DNA from: a virus
DNA: 64,000 nucleotides
Direction: 5' to 3' (one strand)
IMG/VR virus record: IMGVR_UViG_3300042884_001120
Span: 90,361-154,360 of that record
Positions 1 to 9,660 of the stretch are shown one piece after another. How positions within the stretch are numbered: position 1 is the stretch's first letter; every line of letters begins with the position of its first letter. Both the position numbers and the translations under genes were made by a program. The notes under the pieces were generated by a model. That model was not told where the DNA came from, ran no database searches, and saw only the letters and a program-made list of their open reading frames with translations.

Positions 1-553
1 CGTTGTATTTATTTCCAACAGTATTAATTAAATTATTATTGTTAAAGAAGTTTTCGGCCATTGTTTTGGCCGCTGTAACTGCGTCCAAAGAATACGGCCC
101 CTTTAAACTAAAATTAATCGACTGCGAATAATTATCTTTATTTAAGTTACGATCAAACGTACTAGATTCCGAGAAGTTCTCCAAGTACTTGGAATAAGTA
201 AATATTAGTCCACCATAATCAGTTCCCAATAAACTAGAAAAATCCCCTTCTTCTGGAATGTCTATATTGACAGTGTAAGTTTTTGTTCTTACGTCATTAC
301 CATTGGCAAAACTAATACTTGTTATTGTACCAAGTCCAAAATCATTACCATTAATTACTATTGGTTGCCAATTTTCAGAATCTAGTTCAAAAGATTTTAA
401 ATCAGTAATAATGCCAGTAACACCATCAGAATTTGTCAGGTCTAATAATAAACCTTCTATAGCTAATTTTTTAACTGTTCTATAACGAACTGTATCTGAA
501 AAAAACTCAGAAGTTCTGGAAACAGAAAGTAATGTAGCATTATTAAAGTTCAT
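1..553 (-). CDS. Tail-tip or baseplate protein, partial
   Basis: The reading frame starts at an ATG four bases after the tape measure stop codon and is open to the left edge, so only the first 184 residues are visible (N-terminus MNFNNATLLS). I do not recognise a domain. Its place immediately downstream of the tape measure gene, in the same orientation, is where siphophages encode distal tail or tail-tip proteins. That placement is the only basis for the role; the reading frame itself is secure. Confidence 0.6.
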   Translation of the reverse strand, partial: MNFNNATLLSVSRTSEFFSDTVRYRTVKKLAIEGLLLDLTNSDGVTGIITDLKSFELDSENWQPIVINGNDFGLGTITSISFANGNDVRTKTYTVNIDIPEEGDFSSLLGTDYGGLIFTYSKYLENFSESSTFDRNLNKDNYSQSINFSLKGPYSLDAVTAAKTMAENFFNNNNLINTVGNKYN

Positions 554-556
554 TTA

Positions 557-3500
557 TTAAGTGATGTTAAGACCAAGAACGTTGAAAAGAGGTTTTGGTT
601 TTTTGGGCGGCGGATTTAAACTTGGATCCTTAGTTACGGTTGCGGCTGCTATTGCCTCTACTTTGGCTAATCTTCCCTGTATAACATCAATAATTTCCTG
701 ATCAACACCTTGAAGCTCTTGTTGAATTTGTTGCCCCTGAGCTTGTGATGCGGCATTTATTGCGATTGTAATTGGAGAATTAAAACTAAGAGATGATTCG
801 CCCGCTTGTGCTTGAGTCATATTTCTTTGAGTTTCTTCTTTTTGTCTTTGTATAACATCCATTTCCCCCTGAGTACTTAGCATCATACCCTGATATGGAT
901 TTGCTAGAGGGGAACCCGGTAAGGTCTGAGCCCTTTGTGATTCAAGTGCGGCATCTGGCATTGTGAACCTTTCTCTATACATTTGGTTAGGTGCTGATTC
1001 TAGTAAATTACGCCCACCCATTAAAGCCGCACTATTCATGCCAACAGCTGGATTAAATATTGTTGACAAGTCTCCCCCTTTTTGTACTTCTTGTGCCGCC
1101 ATGCCCGGAAGCTGCGCACCTTGTCCAGCTAACCCTCCCAAAATACTTACCATATTAGAAAGATAGCCATTTGACATTCCTATCTGCGTTGTAAAAACAT
1201 CTCCTAGACTTCTTATTCCGTCTGGAATTTTATTGACCTCTTCTGTAGCCGCGCCGTATGTTGCCGATAAAGCAGCGCCTTCCGGACCTAGTTTGCTTAT
1301 TATATCAGATTGCTTGCCCCTAAGTTGTTCAACTCGCGCGCTTTGTATATTAGCATCAGTTGGCTTAAATGCTATACCAGCCTTAACCTTTGCCGCCTCC
1401 ATCAAGCCCTGTTCTGAAGTAAGCGCACCAGTGGTTTGCCTAACGGTTCTTGCAGCCATTGCTGGATCCAAACCAACTTTCGCTAAATTAGCCTCAATTG
1501 ACGCCTGTTGTTTTTGACCAATTTTAGCCATAGATTCTACCGCCATTTGATACATTGGATTGCTTGTGTCTATAGTGCCTCCTGTGGCTTGATAGGCTTT
1601 TATCCAATCGCTAGCGGCCTGTCCCCTTTGTTCGTCCGTAGCTGTCGTGTCTTTTTGTACGGCAATAAAATTATCTGTGGCCTCTGTAAATTTATCTGAC
1701 ACTGAATTGTCTCCCATTCCGCCATCGTTAAACATCTGATCCATCGTTCCACCCAATTTATCCATTTCCTGAATAGTTACTTTAATTAACTCGTCCAGAC
1801 GCTGAACAGTTTTGGTAGCAGCATCTTTTTGCGCAGCGAATAGTAATTTATTATTACTATTGAATGTTTCTCTAAGTTTATTAAGCTGCTCCTCATCTTT
1901 AACCCCATTTTCTTTTAATGCAGAAATCATTCCCTCAGTATCATATTGCTCTAATGGGCCCAAGGGCCCTTGTATTGTATTAGTTTTAACTGACCCAATT
2001 TTAGCAGATATATCTTGAATTTTTTTTGAAAAATCTTGATTGCCAGTCACTCCAGATAAGTCACCTAACTGACCTCTTATATCATTATACTGACTAAAAT
2101 CTTTAACTCCAGTGGCTGTTGGTATTGCTTTTTCGAACGCTGTATTCAAAGACTGTTTAATGGCCTCATCTATGTCTGCCGCAGATTTAGTTTGCTGTGC
2201 GCCAATAGTATCTTGATATATATTTTTTGTTTTAAGGTTTGATGCAGCTTTTTCAAACCCAAGTGCCTCTAAAATATCAACCTGTCCAGTTGATTTTGTT
2301 CTTTTAAAATCCGAAGCAAATTCTGCACCTGAAGTTGCAATGCTTGTTCTCGTTGCAATATCCATACTTGATATTACTTTTTTCAACTTGTTTTCAAAAT
2401 CTTGCAAGGCTTTTACGGCCGCCTGATTACGATCCACAAAACCCTTGGCCGTATTCCTAGCCCCATCTAGTCTTATTCTTTTTTCTTCTGAAATTGCCTT
2501 GGCTAAATCTTGTGCAAAACTCTGCCAAGAATTTCCAAACTGTTGTTCTAATTTTCCAGCTTGCTCCTCAGTAAGTCCTAGCGCACCTCTCAATTTACTT
2601 AAATCAATAGTTGCAGATGATAATTCATCACCCATTGCCTTAAGTTCAGCGTCAGTCTTTCCGCTAATAGCTTGCTTTGATATTTGCGCACCAAATTGTT
2701 CTTTATTAATTTTTCCGCCAATAGCGGCTTCAGCAATAGAAGTTGACTGAACTGCCGCTCCTTGTTTTGCTAGTCTATCACTTAAAGTTTTTAATACATC
2801 AGTTAGATTTTTTTGAGTTTTTGCGAAATCAAGACCACCAGCACTTATAGCCTTTTGTGCTTCTGGACTTGCATTACTTGCGATAGCTCTAATTTCTTTT
2901 TCTAACGCTACGGCCTCTCTAGAACCAGCATTACCACCTTGTCTTAATTCTTGCAGTTGTTCTAATTTTGGAAGTACAGCTTGAGTAACTTCGGCAAGCC
3001 TTGATTGCTCTTCCGATGTTTTTTTGGTGGATGCCTGCAATTCTGGAAGGTTTGTCCTCGACTCATTTAACGCTTTAGTCCAAGCAGTTAATCCGCCGAC
3101 AGCCAAACCAAGCGCCCCACCAATAGCGGTTCCGACAGGCCCTAAGGCGCTACCAACTAAAGCCCCAGTACCAGCGGCAGATAGGGCGGTTCCAATGCCA
3201 GTAACTGCGGCAGATTTAACTCTACCTTCTTTATTTGTGGTATCTATAGATGAGGCAACGGTTTCAGCTATAATCGGTGCAAAAGCCAACGCTGTTCCAG
3301 CAGCGCCAGCACCAGCCTGTAGCCTTGATGCGTTACGGGCGCCACGACTCAGTGTTTCGGCACCACCAGCTTGAATTGTTTTTAGTTTTGCGCGCCTGTC
3401 TTTAATTTCTTGGGCAAGCTGATTTCTTTCCTGCGTCTGTGTTGCGCTTAATTGTTTTGCCGCCTCACGCCTCTGGGAAATTTCTTCGGTAGTAACCTGT

Positions 3501-6346
3501 ATTAAAGCCGCTTTTCTTGTGGCAATTTCTTCTTGATACGAGCGCTTGACATTTGGAATTTGAAAAGCTAGTAGTGTTGCAAAACTTGTAAGTTGCGCGC
3601 CAACAGCTGTAACAGTTGAACTAATACTAGTACCATCTCCCTCTGCAAAATTTGGTATATATCCCTTTGCATAACCACGATTTGACATCGCGCGTTTATC
3701 GGCTGAGGTAGAGCCCTCGTCTCGCTTGTTAAACACGCCAACACCCATTGGATTACTAGAATTTACTAGCTCTGGATATTGTCTGGTATATATGCCGCTC
3801 TTCGGTACTCCAGCGCCAATTTCGCGTGATATTGATTCGTTTAAGGCATTTGCAAAGTTAGGAATATAGCCACTTGCAAATCCGGGCTTTCTTCTTGCTG
3901 GCTTACCGGGTGCTTTTCTTTTCGTTCGCTGTTCGGCACTGCTTCCAAGTATGGCATCTCTACCACCCCTTTCTTTAATAACTTTATCAGCAAAACTTAA
4001 AAGATTACCAGAAGATGCGGATACTTTAAAATCAGCAAGATTTCCAGCATAACCAAATAATTGTTTTAATTTATCAGCGTTTTGTCCACCCCTTACGTCA
4101 AAATCTCCCATATTTGCTGTAGATTTTGCCGCTATATAATCTAACGATTTAGATATAGCAACTTCAAACGCAGACCCAACAAAACCCTGTAAAGCGCCAT
4201 AAGCACCCCTAGACCCACCATCTTTTTCACTTAAAAAACTCTGACTCAGAACTGATTCATCAACACCCTGACCAAGTGGTTGTAAAGTTTTTATATAATC
4301 AGCAACTGTCTGTAATCCTTGTTTTTTTATCAACTCATTTAAATTACCAGCTGGTTTTACTGCGCCCTTTTTATATCCACGGACTGGTATATCCGTTACT
4401 AATATATCTCTATTATTTTTTCCAACTGAACTTGCGTTCGGAAATGTTCCATATTCTGGAACTAACACGCTTGCATTAGAGTTTATACTAGTTTTTGCAT
4501 TAGATTCTGCAAAATTAGGAATATATCCACGACCATACATTGGAATAACAGCAGAATCACCATTTTTACCAAATCTTGGTATTTCCACTTCTTCACTATT
4601 CTTAATAAATTTCTTACCACCAATAGTTCCTCTACTTAATTGCGCCCTTGGGTTTTTAGCACCTAATGCTTTAGCTTGCGCTTCTTCCATTGCGTACTGA
4701 TCAGCAAAATTTGGAATATAACCAGCGGCTTTCGTAGTTACTGGGACTTGACTGCCCTTTGGAACTCTAACACCAGCGCCAAATAAATTTTTTGATATTT
4801 GGGAAGTTAATGCGGCCTGTTGCTGCATTTGTGTAGTTTGTTGCTGAAGAACTGTTAATAAAACCTGAGAAGCCTGATTGACACTCATTGCCCCACTCGC
4901 CATTTGTTGATACAGCTGTGGATTTTTTGCTAATATTGCAGAAATACTAGCTTGAATACCTTGCTGTTGAGATGCCGTTGCGTTTAAACCTAGCAACTCC
5001 TTCACACTTCCTGCTGAAAATTTTGCGAAGTCTCCAAAAAGTTTTAACAAAACACCACCAACAAGTGCCAAACCGGGACCAGCGATAATATCTCCTAGCC
5101 CCTTTAAGATGCCATTTCCAATTTTGCCGCCAACACTTTCGCTATCTACATTATTTAAAGACTCTAATAAACTATTTCCTCCACCAACTAAATTTTCTAG
5201 CGCTGGGCCAAAAAGAGACTCTCCAGATTTTGCGGCAAACTGGGTTGCATTTTGCTTTAGGGCGTTAACTTGCGCAGCTAAAGTTTTGTTTAATTGATCA
5301 TTTCTTGTAATCGCCTCGTTTGTCGCAGTAGAAGATATTTGAACTGCGTTATTATAAACAGAATACTCTTTACCCAAATCAGATAGGGCAGCTTTTAAAA
5401 TGTTAATCTGGAAAACACCACCGACAGCTTCAGCAACCGAAGCCTGTTGTTGAGAGCCAAGAGTATCATAAACCTTTCCAAGATCTTTTAATAAATCAAT
5501 AGTTGATCTTAGTTGTCCACTAGCATCCGTAGTTTCGATACCGAGACTACCAAGTAAGTCAACAACCTTACCACGCTGAAGCCTTGTAAAAATTGTCTTA
5601 AACGAGTTACCAATAACTGCACCACCACGGGCAGTTGTCTGCTGTGCAGAGGTAACCAAACCAATAAGTTCATCTAACTGAACACCAGATTGAGAAGCAC
5701 TGCTACCAACACGACTAATTGCTTCTGCCAAGTCAGCGGAACTAACCGCGAACGCCGCATCAACTGTTGCAAACTTATTAACTATTTGCGTTGCAGTTAC
5801 AGACTGAGAGGCGAAACTGTTAACAGCTGCCGTTAATGCCTCAACGCTCTTTACTGTATCTAAACCGCTTAATCTTGCTAAAATCAGGGCCTCGCTTGTA
5901 CGTTTTAGCGTCTCCTCTACACCAAGGCCCTGACGTGAAAATTCTGTAGCGGCCTTTGCGACTTCCGCAAACGACTGGCCGGTATTTTTTGCAACATTAA
6001 AAAGAGAATCGCCAAATTTAGCTATTTGTTTATCAGATACATTTAAAATTACATTAATATCTGCAAGAGATTTCTCTACTTCAATCGTAGATGTTATTAA
6101 TGATTCGAAAGCCTTATTTAAACCATATAAAATAGTTGCACTAGCACCGAAAGCAACAACACGCGCGTTTGCCGCATCCAAGGATTTATTAAATTCAGAA
6201 AGCTGTCCAGTAATTCTACCTAATGGCTGGTTGCCCTTAGTGCTTAAATTTAAATTAAGATTATACTGTTGATTAACTAGTTTTTGTATCGCAGCATATG
6301 CTGGAGATACATTAGCATTAATATTAACTGTTGCTTGTGCGGGCAT
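557..6346 (-). CDS. Tail tape measure protein with embedded nuclease-like domain
   Basis: 1,929 residues, the largest gene here. The N-terminal 400 residues resemble the tape-measure minor-tail region, with the stretch around VEKSLADINVILN and long Ala/Ser/Gln-rich helices. Two Gly/Ala-rich hydrophobic stretches lie in the middle third. At about 0.15 nm per residue it would specify a tail near 290 nm if all of it is extended. The heptapeptide GYIPNFA occurs at residues 542, 607, 826 and 895. Between the second and third copies lies a globular segment with E728, GDFD (D748) and DFK (D772, K774), the order expected of a PD-(D/E)XK nuclease. Family knowledge supports the tape measure role; the nuclease call is inference from motif order. 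A GTGTAAA late-type motif sits about 35 bases upstream. Confidence 0.9.
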   Translation of the reverse strand: MPAQATVNINANVSPAYAAIQKLVNQQYNLNLNLSTKGNQPLGRITGQLSEFNKSLDAANARVVAFGASATILYGLNKAFESLITSTIEVEKSLADINVILNVSDKQIAKFGDSLFNVAKNTGQSFAEVAKAATEFSRQGLGVEETLKRTSEALILARLSGLDTVKSVEALTAAVNSFASQSVTATQIVNKFATVDAAFAVSSADLAEAISRVGSSASQSGVQLDELIGLVTSAQQTTARGGAVIGNSFKTIFTRLQRGKVVDLLGSLGIETTDASGQLRSTIDLLKDLGKVYDTLGSQQQASVAEAVGGVFQINILKAALSDLGKEYSVYNNAVQISSTATNEAITRNDQLNKTLAAQVNALKQNATQFAAKSGESLFGPALENLVGGGNSLLESLNNVDSESVGGKIGNGILKGLGDIIAGPGLALVGGVLLKLFGDFAKFSAGSVKELLGLNATASQQQGIQASISAILAKNPQLYQQMASGAMSVNQASQVLLTVLQQQTTQMQQQAALTSQISKNLFGAGVRVPKGSQVPVTTKAAGYIPNFADQYAMEEAQAKALGAKNPRAQLSRGTIGGKKFIKNSEEVEIPRFGKNGDSAVIPMYGRGYIPNFAESNAKTSINSNASVLVPEYGTFPNASSVGKNNRDILVTDIPVRGYKKGAVKPAGNLNELIKKQGLQTVADYIKTLQPLGQGVDESVLSQSFLSEKDGGSRGAYGALQGFVGSAFEVAISKSLDYIAAKSTANMGDFDVRGGQNADKLKQLFGYAGNLADFKVSASSGNLLSFADKVIKERGGRDAILGSSAEQRTKRKAPGKPARRKPGFASGYIPNFANALNESISREIGAGVPKSGIYTRQYPELVNSSNPMGVGVFNKRDEGSTSADKRAMSNRGYAKGYIPNFAEGDGTSISSTVTAVGAQLTSFATLLAFQIPNVKRSYQEEIATRKAALIQVTTEEISQRREAAKQLSATQTQERNQLAQEIKDRRAKLKTIQAGGAETLSRGARNASRLQAGAGAAGTALAFAPIIAETVASSIDTTNKEGRVKSAAVTGIGTALSAAGTGALVGSALGPVGTAIGGALGLAVGGLTAWTKALNESRTNLPELQASTKKTSEEQSRLAEVTQAVLPKLEQLQELRQGGNAGSREAVALEKEIRAIASNASPEAQKAISAGGLDFAKTQKNLTDVLKTLSDRLAKQGAAVQSTSIAEAAIGGKINKEQFGAQISKQAISGKTDAELKAMGDELSSATIDLSKLRGALGLTEEQAGKLEQQFGNSWQSFAQDLAKAISEEKRIRLDGARNTAKGFVDRNQAAVKALQDFENKLKKVISSMDIATRTSIATSGAEFASDFKRTKSTGQVDILEALGFEKAASNLKTKNIYQDTIGAQQTKSAADIDEAIKQSLNTAFEKAIPTATGVKDFSQYNDIRGQLGDLSGVTGNQDFSKKIQDISAKIGSVKTNTIQGPLGPLEQYDTEGMISALKENGVKDEEQLNKLRETFNSNNKLLFAAQKDAATKTVQRLDELIKVTIQEMDKLGGTMDQMFNDGGMGDNSVSDKFTEATDNFIAVQKDTTATDEQRGQAASDWIKAYQATGGTIDTSNPMYQMAVESMAKIGQKQQASIEANLAKVGLDPAMAARTVRQTTGALTSEQGLMEAAKVKAGIAFKPTDANIQSARVEQLRGKQSDIISKLGPEGAALSATYGAATEEVNKIPDGIRSLGDVFTTQIGMSNGYLSNMVSILGGLAGQGAQLPGMAAQEVQKGGDLSTIFNPAVGMNSAALMGGRNLLESAPNQMYRERFTMPDAALESQRAQTLPGSPLANPYQGMMLSTQGEMDVIQRQKEETQRNMTQAQAGESSLSFNSPITIAINAASQAQGQQIQQELQGVDQEIIDVIQGRLAKVEAIAAATVTKDPSLNPPPKKPKPLFNVLGLNIT

Positions 6347-6385
6347 ACCTTGTTCCGAGTATTTTTACTCACACTTATTTACACT

Positions 6386-7405
6386 TTACAACTTATCGCG
6401 CGCATTAAGATATTCGGATTTTTCGAGTGTACCGCCACTTTCTTCGGCCAACTGTAATAAACTTTTGCCGCCAATTTTTTCAACCTTTACTCCCAAGTCC
6501 TTTAAATCTGATTGCGTGGCGCCAACATGACCAGTTACTCTGGTAGAACTATTTTTTAAGTTTTGTTTACTTTTTGCGCTAGAACCACTAGATTGTGAAT
6601 CCACCCAAGACACAAGCCTTTCTGGATCAGACAGTATTTCATCATTGATCGGTTTGCCACCCTCAGCAGAATTTTGTATTATATTTTTAAACATTTTACC
6701 ATAAATAAGTAAATCTATTTGATACTTTGTACAAAGAGCCGTCGCCTTACCCCAAAAATTCATGGGAATACAGTCTGTAATATAAATTAAATTTTGAAAA
6801 AACATACAAGCAGATACTAACCTGATATTTTCTAGACTTAATCTTGATATATGTCCATTAAAACCCGTCCGTATATCCTCCACAACGTCTTCAGATAAAT
6901 AATAATAATCATTCTCTGACTCGAACACCCTTTCTGTCAAACCTTCGTTTTTATAGGTTAATTTCAAGATTGTTTCATCATAAAATTTATCGTTAGCATA
7001 CTTCTCCAAAGTATAGCCCACAACCTCATTTCTTTGCTTATGATAAGTAAGTAAGACCCTCTCATTTCTAACTATCTGTTTTTGAATATCTTCTTTTTGC
7101 GATTTATATAATAACTTTTCTTTTGTTTTATGTAGGTTTTTAACAGTCTTTTTTAAGAAATCTATGGTAACTTCGTTTTGTGACGACCACCACCCTTCAG
7201 CAATAGCTCTTTCTAACTTCTCCGCTTCTGTCTCTAGGCCACGATTTTTTGCATCTTGATATATTATATCATACCTATCATATATACTAAAGTGCTCGGC
7301 TTGACTTGGGTGTTTAAAGAAATAGTCTATACCATTTATCGTTTTCTTGGAAAACCCACAGGCTATTTCATTATAAATCCTGCCGTACTCTGTAGATTTA
7401 TCCAC
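6386..7405 (-). CDS. Tail assembly protein (putative chaperone partner)
   Basis: 339 residues, starting at a GTG (MDKSTEYGRI) five bases after the stop of the 253-residue gene upstream. No domain is recognised. It is rich in charged helices, with a short Ser/Lys linker near residue 280. Genes directly before the tape measure commonly encode the tail assembly chaperones, sometimes as a frameshift fusion. Here the two frames are separated by stop codons and no slippery heptamer is evident, so they are called as separate proteins. Confidence 0.6.
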   Translation of the reverse strand: MDKSTEYGRIYNEIACGFSKKTINGIDYFFKHPSQAEHFSIYDRYDIIYQDAKNRGLETEAEKLERAIAEGWWSSQNEVTIDFLKKTVKNLHKTKEKLLYKSQKEDIQKQIVRNERVLLTYHKQRNEVVGYTLEKYANDKFYDETILKLTYKNEGLTERVFESENDYYYLSEDVVEDIRTGFNGHISRLSLENIRLVSACMFFQNLIYITDCIPMNFWGKATALCTKYQIDLLIYGKMFKNIIQNSAEGGKPINDEILSDPERLVSWVDSQSSGSSAKSKQNLKNSSTRVTGHVGATQSDLKDLGVKVEKIGGKSLLQLAEESGGTLEKSEYLNARDKL

Positions 7406-7410
7406 ATCGC

Positions 7411-8172
7411 TTAAGAGTTACCTTCAGGGGTGGTATTTTCCAACTCCTTAGTTTCGGTTTTATCTGGCTGTTTATTAGCGGCCTCATCTAGTTGCTTGAA
7501 GTCTTCTTCGGTTTCTGCGCGGCCTAGGAACCATAAAGTAATTAGGTAAGAAACACGTCTAATTGATGATTGTAATGCCTCGTCGTCGGACTCTTCAATC
7601 TCATCATATCTATCAAGATTTTCATCTAACGTATTCTTGTCAAAGAATTTAGCAAAATCAGTGCCCTTTTCTTGATAAAGTAGATTTGTAATCCACCATA
7701 GGATAGTGCGATTTCTAGCCTTTGCTTCGGCAGTGTTTTCAAAAATATTAATCTGCGCGCTTTCAAAAGATTGAATTTGCCTTCTAACCTCATCTAATTC
7801 TGTTGTTAGTTTATTTAATAATTGCTTGTCTTCTTCCGTACGAACACCATCGGTCTTAATCAAAAGAGACTGAATGTCAAAAGTCTTATCACGAAATGCG
7901 GTTAATAGTTCTCCATATACTTCCCTATCTTGCTCGCTTATGCTTCCACCACCATTTGACAAAATTGTATTCCAAGCGGCCTTTGGTAAAACGCCAGCTT
8001 TTGCAAACCTAGAAACTTCACTAGCAAAAAATAATTCGCCATCCTCACGCAGTCTCCTATTTGGTTTAAGTAGAGCAAAATTTAAAACTTCCTTATTAGA
8101 GGTTCCGTCCGAGTTTTTTACTTCTTTTTCGGTACTAAATTTATAATACCATTTCTTGTTATTTTGTTGCAT
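7411..8172 (-). CDS. Tail assembly chaperone candidate
   Basis: 253 residues (MQQNNKKWYY...). A compact N-terminal region (NFALLKPNRR, GELFFASEVSRFAKAG) is followed by helices and an acidic tail ending TTPEGNS. Size and position between the tail tube and tape measure genes fit the phage tail assembly chaperone group. I see no diagnostic motif, so the function is inferred from synteny. Confidence 0.6.
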   Translation of the reverse strand: MQQNNKKWYYKFSTEKEVKNSDGTSNKEVLNFALLKPNRRLREDGELFFASEVSRFAKAGVLPKAAWNTILSNGGGSISEQDREVYGELLTAFRDKTFDIQSLLIKTDGVRTEEDKQLLNKLTTELDEVRRQIQSFESAQINIFENTAEAKARNRTILWWITNLLYQEKGTDFAKFFDKNTLDENLDRYDEIEESDDEALQSSIRRVSYLITLWFLGRAETEEDFKQLDEAANKQPDKTETKELENTTPEGNS

Positions 8173-8180
8173 ATAATATA

Positions 8181-8405
8181 TTATTTCTGCTTGAATGTGA
8201 AATCAAAATTATCTAACTGTTCTTCCATATTACGAATGCAGTTATTTCCATAATCTAATATACGCTTTCTGGTATATTGAAAATCTTCTTCACTTATCTT
8301 ATCTTTATTTTTTAAATCTTCTATTGTGTATAGAAGTGACAAGTAAAGTTTCTTAACCTCACGTGAGGTCGCGCCAATGACAAAATTATTAATATCAAAA
8401 CTCAT
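8181..8405 (-). CDS. Small hypothetical virion-region protein
   Basis: 74 residues (MSFDINNFVIG...), a largely helical charged protein of unknown function. It is the first gene after the strong terminator that follows the tail tube gene, and it has its own GTGTAAT motif 36 bases upstream. It is therefore probably the promoter-proximal gene of the chaperone and tape measure transcript. Confidence 0.6.
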   Translation of the reverse strand: MSFDINNFVIGATSREVKKLYLSLLYTIEDLKNKDKISEEDFQYTRKRILDYGNNCIRNMEEQLDNFDFTFKQK

Positions 8406-8440
8406 CCTTTTACCTTTGTTACCTTATTATACCAAATATA

Positions 8441-8447
8441 ATTACAC
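8441..8447 (-). promoter_or_regulatory. Late-type motif GTGTAAT
   Basis: On the minus strand GTGTAAT lies upstream of the 74-residue gene and just past the tail-tube terminator. The same heptamer, or GTGTAAA, precedes at least ten other late genes. Its proposed role as a -10-like late promoter is inferred from recurrence. Confidence 0.45.
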
Positions 8448-8456
8448 CTATAAAAA

Positions 8457-8486
8457 AATAATGGGCACCTTTTACGGTGCCCATTA
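8457..8486 (-). terminator. Rho-independent terminator after tail tube gene
   Basis: A perfect stem (AATGGGCACC paired with GGTGCCCATT around a TTTTAC loop) is followed on the minus strand by a T-rich run. It sits 25 bases after the tail tube stop codon, where a highly expressed virion gene would be insulated from the minor genes downstream. Confidence 0.85.
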
Positions 8487-8510
8487 TAATTATAGTTTAA
8501 TTTTTATTAA

Positions 8511-9602
8511 TTAAAGGTAACTTCCAGAGATGAAAACGCCCCTATTTAAGTCTTGAGGACCACCAATCTGCACCTGATACTCTGCACTAAATGTGGCATT
8601 ATCACCAATCGAAGTGGAAATTGATTGAGAATTTACTTTAGCTCCCTTTAGGGTATAAGCTAGAGAAGGTGTCCCCAAAGCTCCACATGCTGGCTTTCTC
8701 ATAATAACAGATAAGTCAAAAGTTCCAGTCTGACAGATCATATCTGCTAAATTACCATCCTGTAAATCTCCAAGAATTGCTTCTACAGAAAGAGTAGCCT
8801 GTACTGGGAAATCAATTTCACGAGAGAAGGCGAATCTATTACCCAGTTTCTGTAATGGAGTTCTACCTAGGTCAAAGGCTAATGAAAAACTCTGAACCTT
8901 TAAGTCGTCGATATTAACACCAGTTAAACCATCAATATTTAAAGTAATATCTCCGGGCTGTAGTGCTGTTACTTGTGAGGCATTATCATTAGTGCTTGCA
9001 ACTGGCAACTTGAAAAACGATCCTGTAACTGGCTGACCATTAGCTGCATTAATAGCTGGAATTACAGTTGATGCAGTAATATCTGAATAAACTCTAATAT
9101 TTAGGGCCTCTAAGTCAACACTGGTAGTTGGGATATCACCCACGGCACCTTCTACGGAATAGGAGGTAATGAAAGCATTTCCAACACCTATAACTCCACT
9201 GCGTGTTCCAGCATACCCAACGGCATCATTTCCTTCGTCAGCAATCAAGAGGAAGTAATTCTTTTCGTCACTTGTCTTGTTCAAGATACCCGATAAGCAA
9301 GAAACTGCTGTCTGCGAACCGGTTGTTACAGTTAATCCAAGATATTTTTCATTACTGCCATCTGTAGGATAGTAACTGAAACTAGAACTTACGGTTGGTG
9401 CTTCAACTTCAACACGGTCTATAGCAGCAAGATTTCCATATTGGTTAACATCAGTGAAGTTTCTTGAAAAGTCTTCATCAAAAGATTGAACACGAGTTAG
9501 TTGCTTGATAGTACCAACTCCAGTATGTTGACCTGTAGCGCTACCAGTAACTTGCCCCGCAAAGAGTGATAACACATTATATATTGTACGATTTCTTGGC
9601 AT
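8511..9602 (-). CDS. Major tail (tube) protein
   Basis: 363 residues (MPRNRTIYNV...), beta-rich, with Gly/Ser/Thr-rich turns and paired segments such as VQSFSLAFDLGRTPLQKLG. It lies between the neck genes and the chaperone/tape measure block and is followed at once by a strong terminator, as expected for an abundant tube subunit. No sheath gene accompanies it, which favours a siphovirus. The call rests on position, composition and terminator rather than on a catalytic motif. Confidence 0.7.
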   Translation of the reverse strand: MPRNRTIYNVLSLFAGQVTGSATGQHTGVGTIKQLTRVQSFDEDFSRNFTDVNQYGNLAAIDRVEVEAPTVSSSFSYYPTDGSNEKYLGLTVTTGSQTAVSCLSGILNKTSDEKNYFLLIADEGNDAVGYAGTRSGVIGVGNAFITSYSVEGAVGDIPTTSVDLEALNIRVYSDITASTVIPAINAANGQPVTGSFFKLPVASTNDNASQVTALQPGDITLNIDGLTGVNIDDLKVQSFSLAFDLGRTPLQKLGNRFAFSREIDFPVQATLSVEAILGDLQDGNLADMICQTGTFDLSVIMRKPACGALGTPSLAYTLKGAKVNSQSISTSIGDNATFSAEYQVQIGGPQDLNRGVFISGSYL

Positions 9603-9660
9603 AAAGTTTTAAAAGGTTACTATTAATTACATTCATCTACCTAAAATAGACACTATAGAA

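Noticed and set aside
2445-3374. Long plus-strand frames within the tape measure gene
   Set aside because: They are Ala/Ser/Pro-rich mirrors of a helical minus-strand gene with no promoter or start signal.
7405-7430. Programmed -1 frameshift between the two tail chaperone genes
   Set aside because: The second frame is at -1 as expected, but a TAA closes it four codons before its GTG and no slippery heptamer is present nearby.
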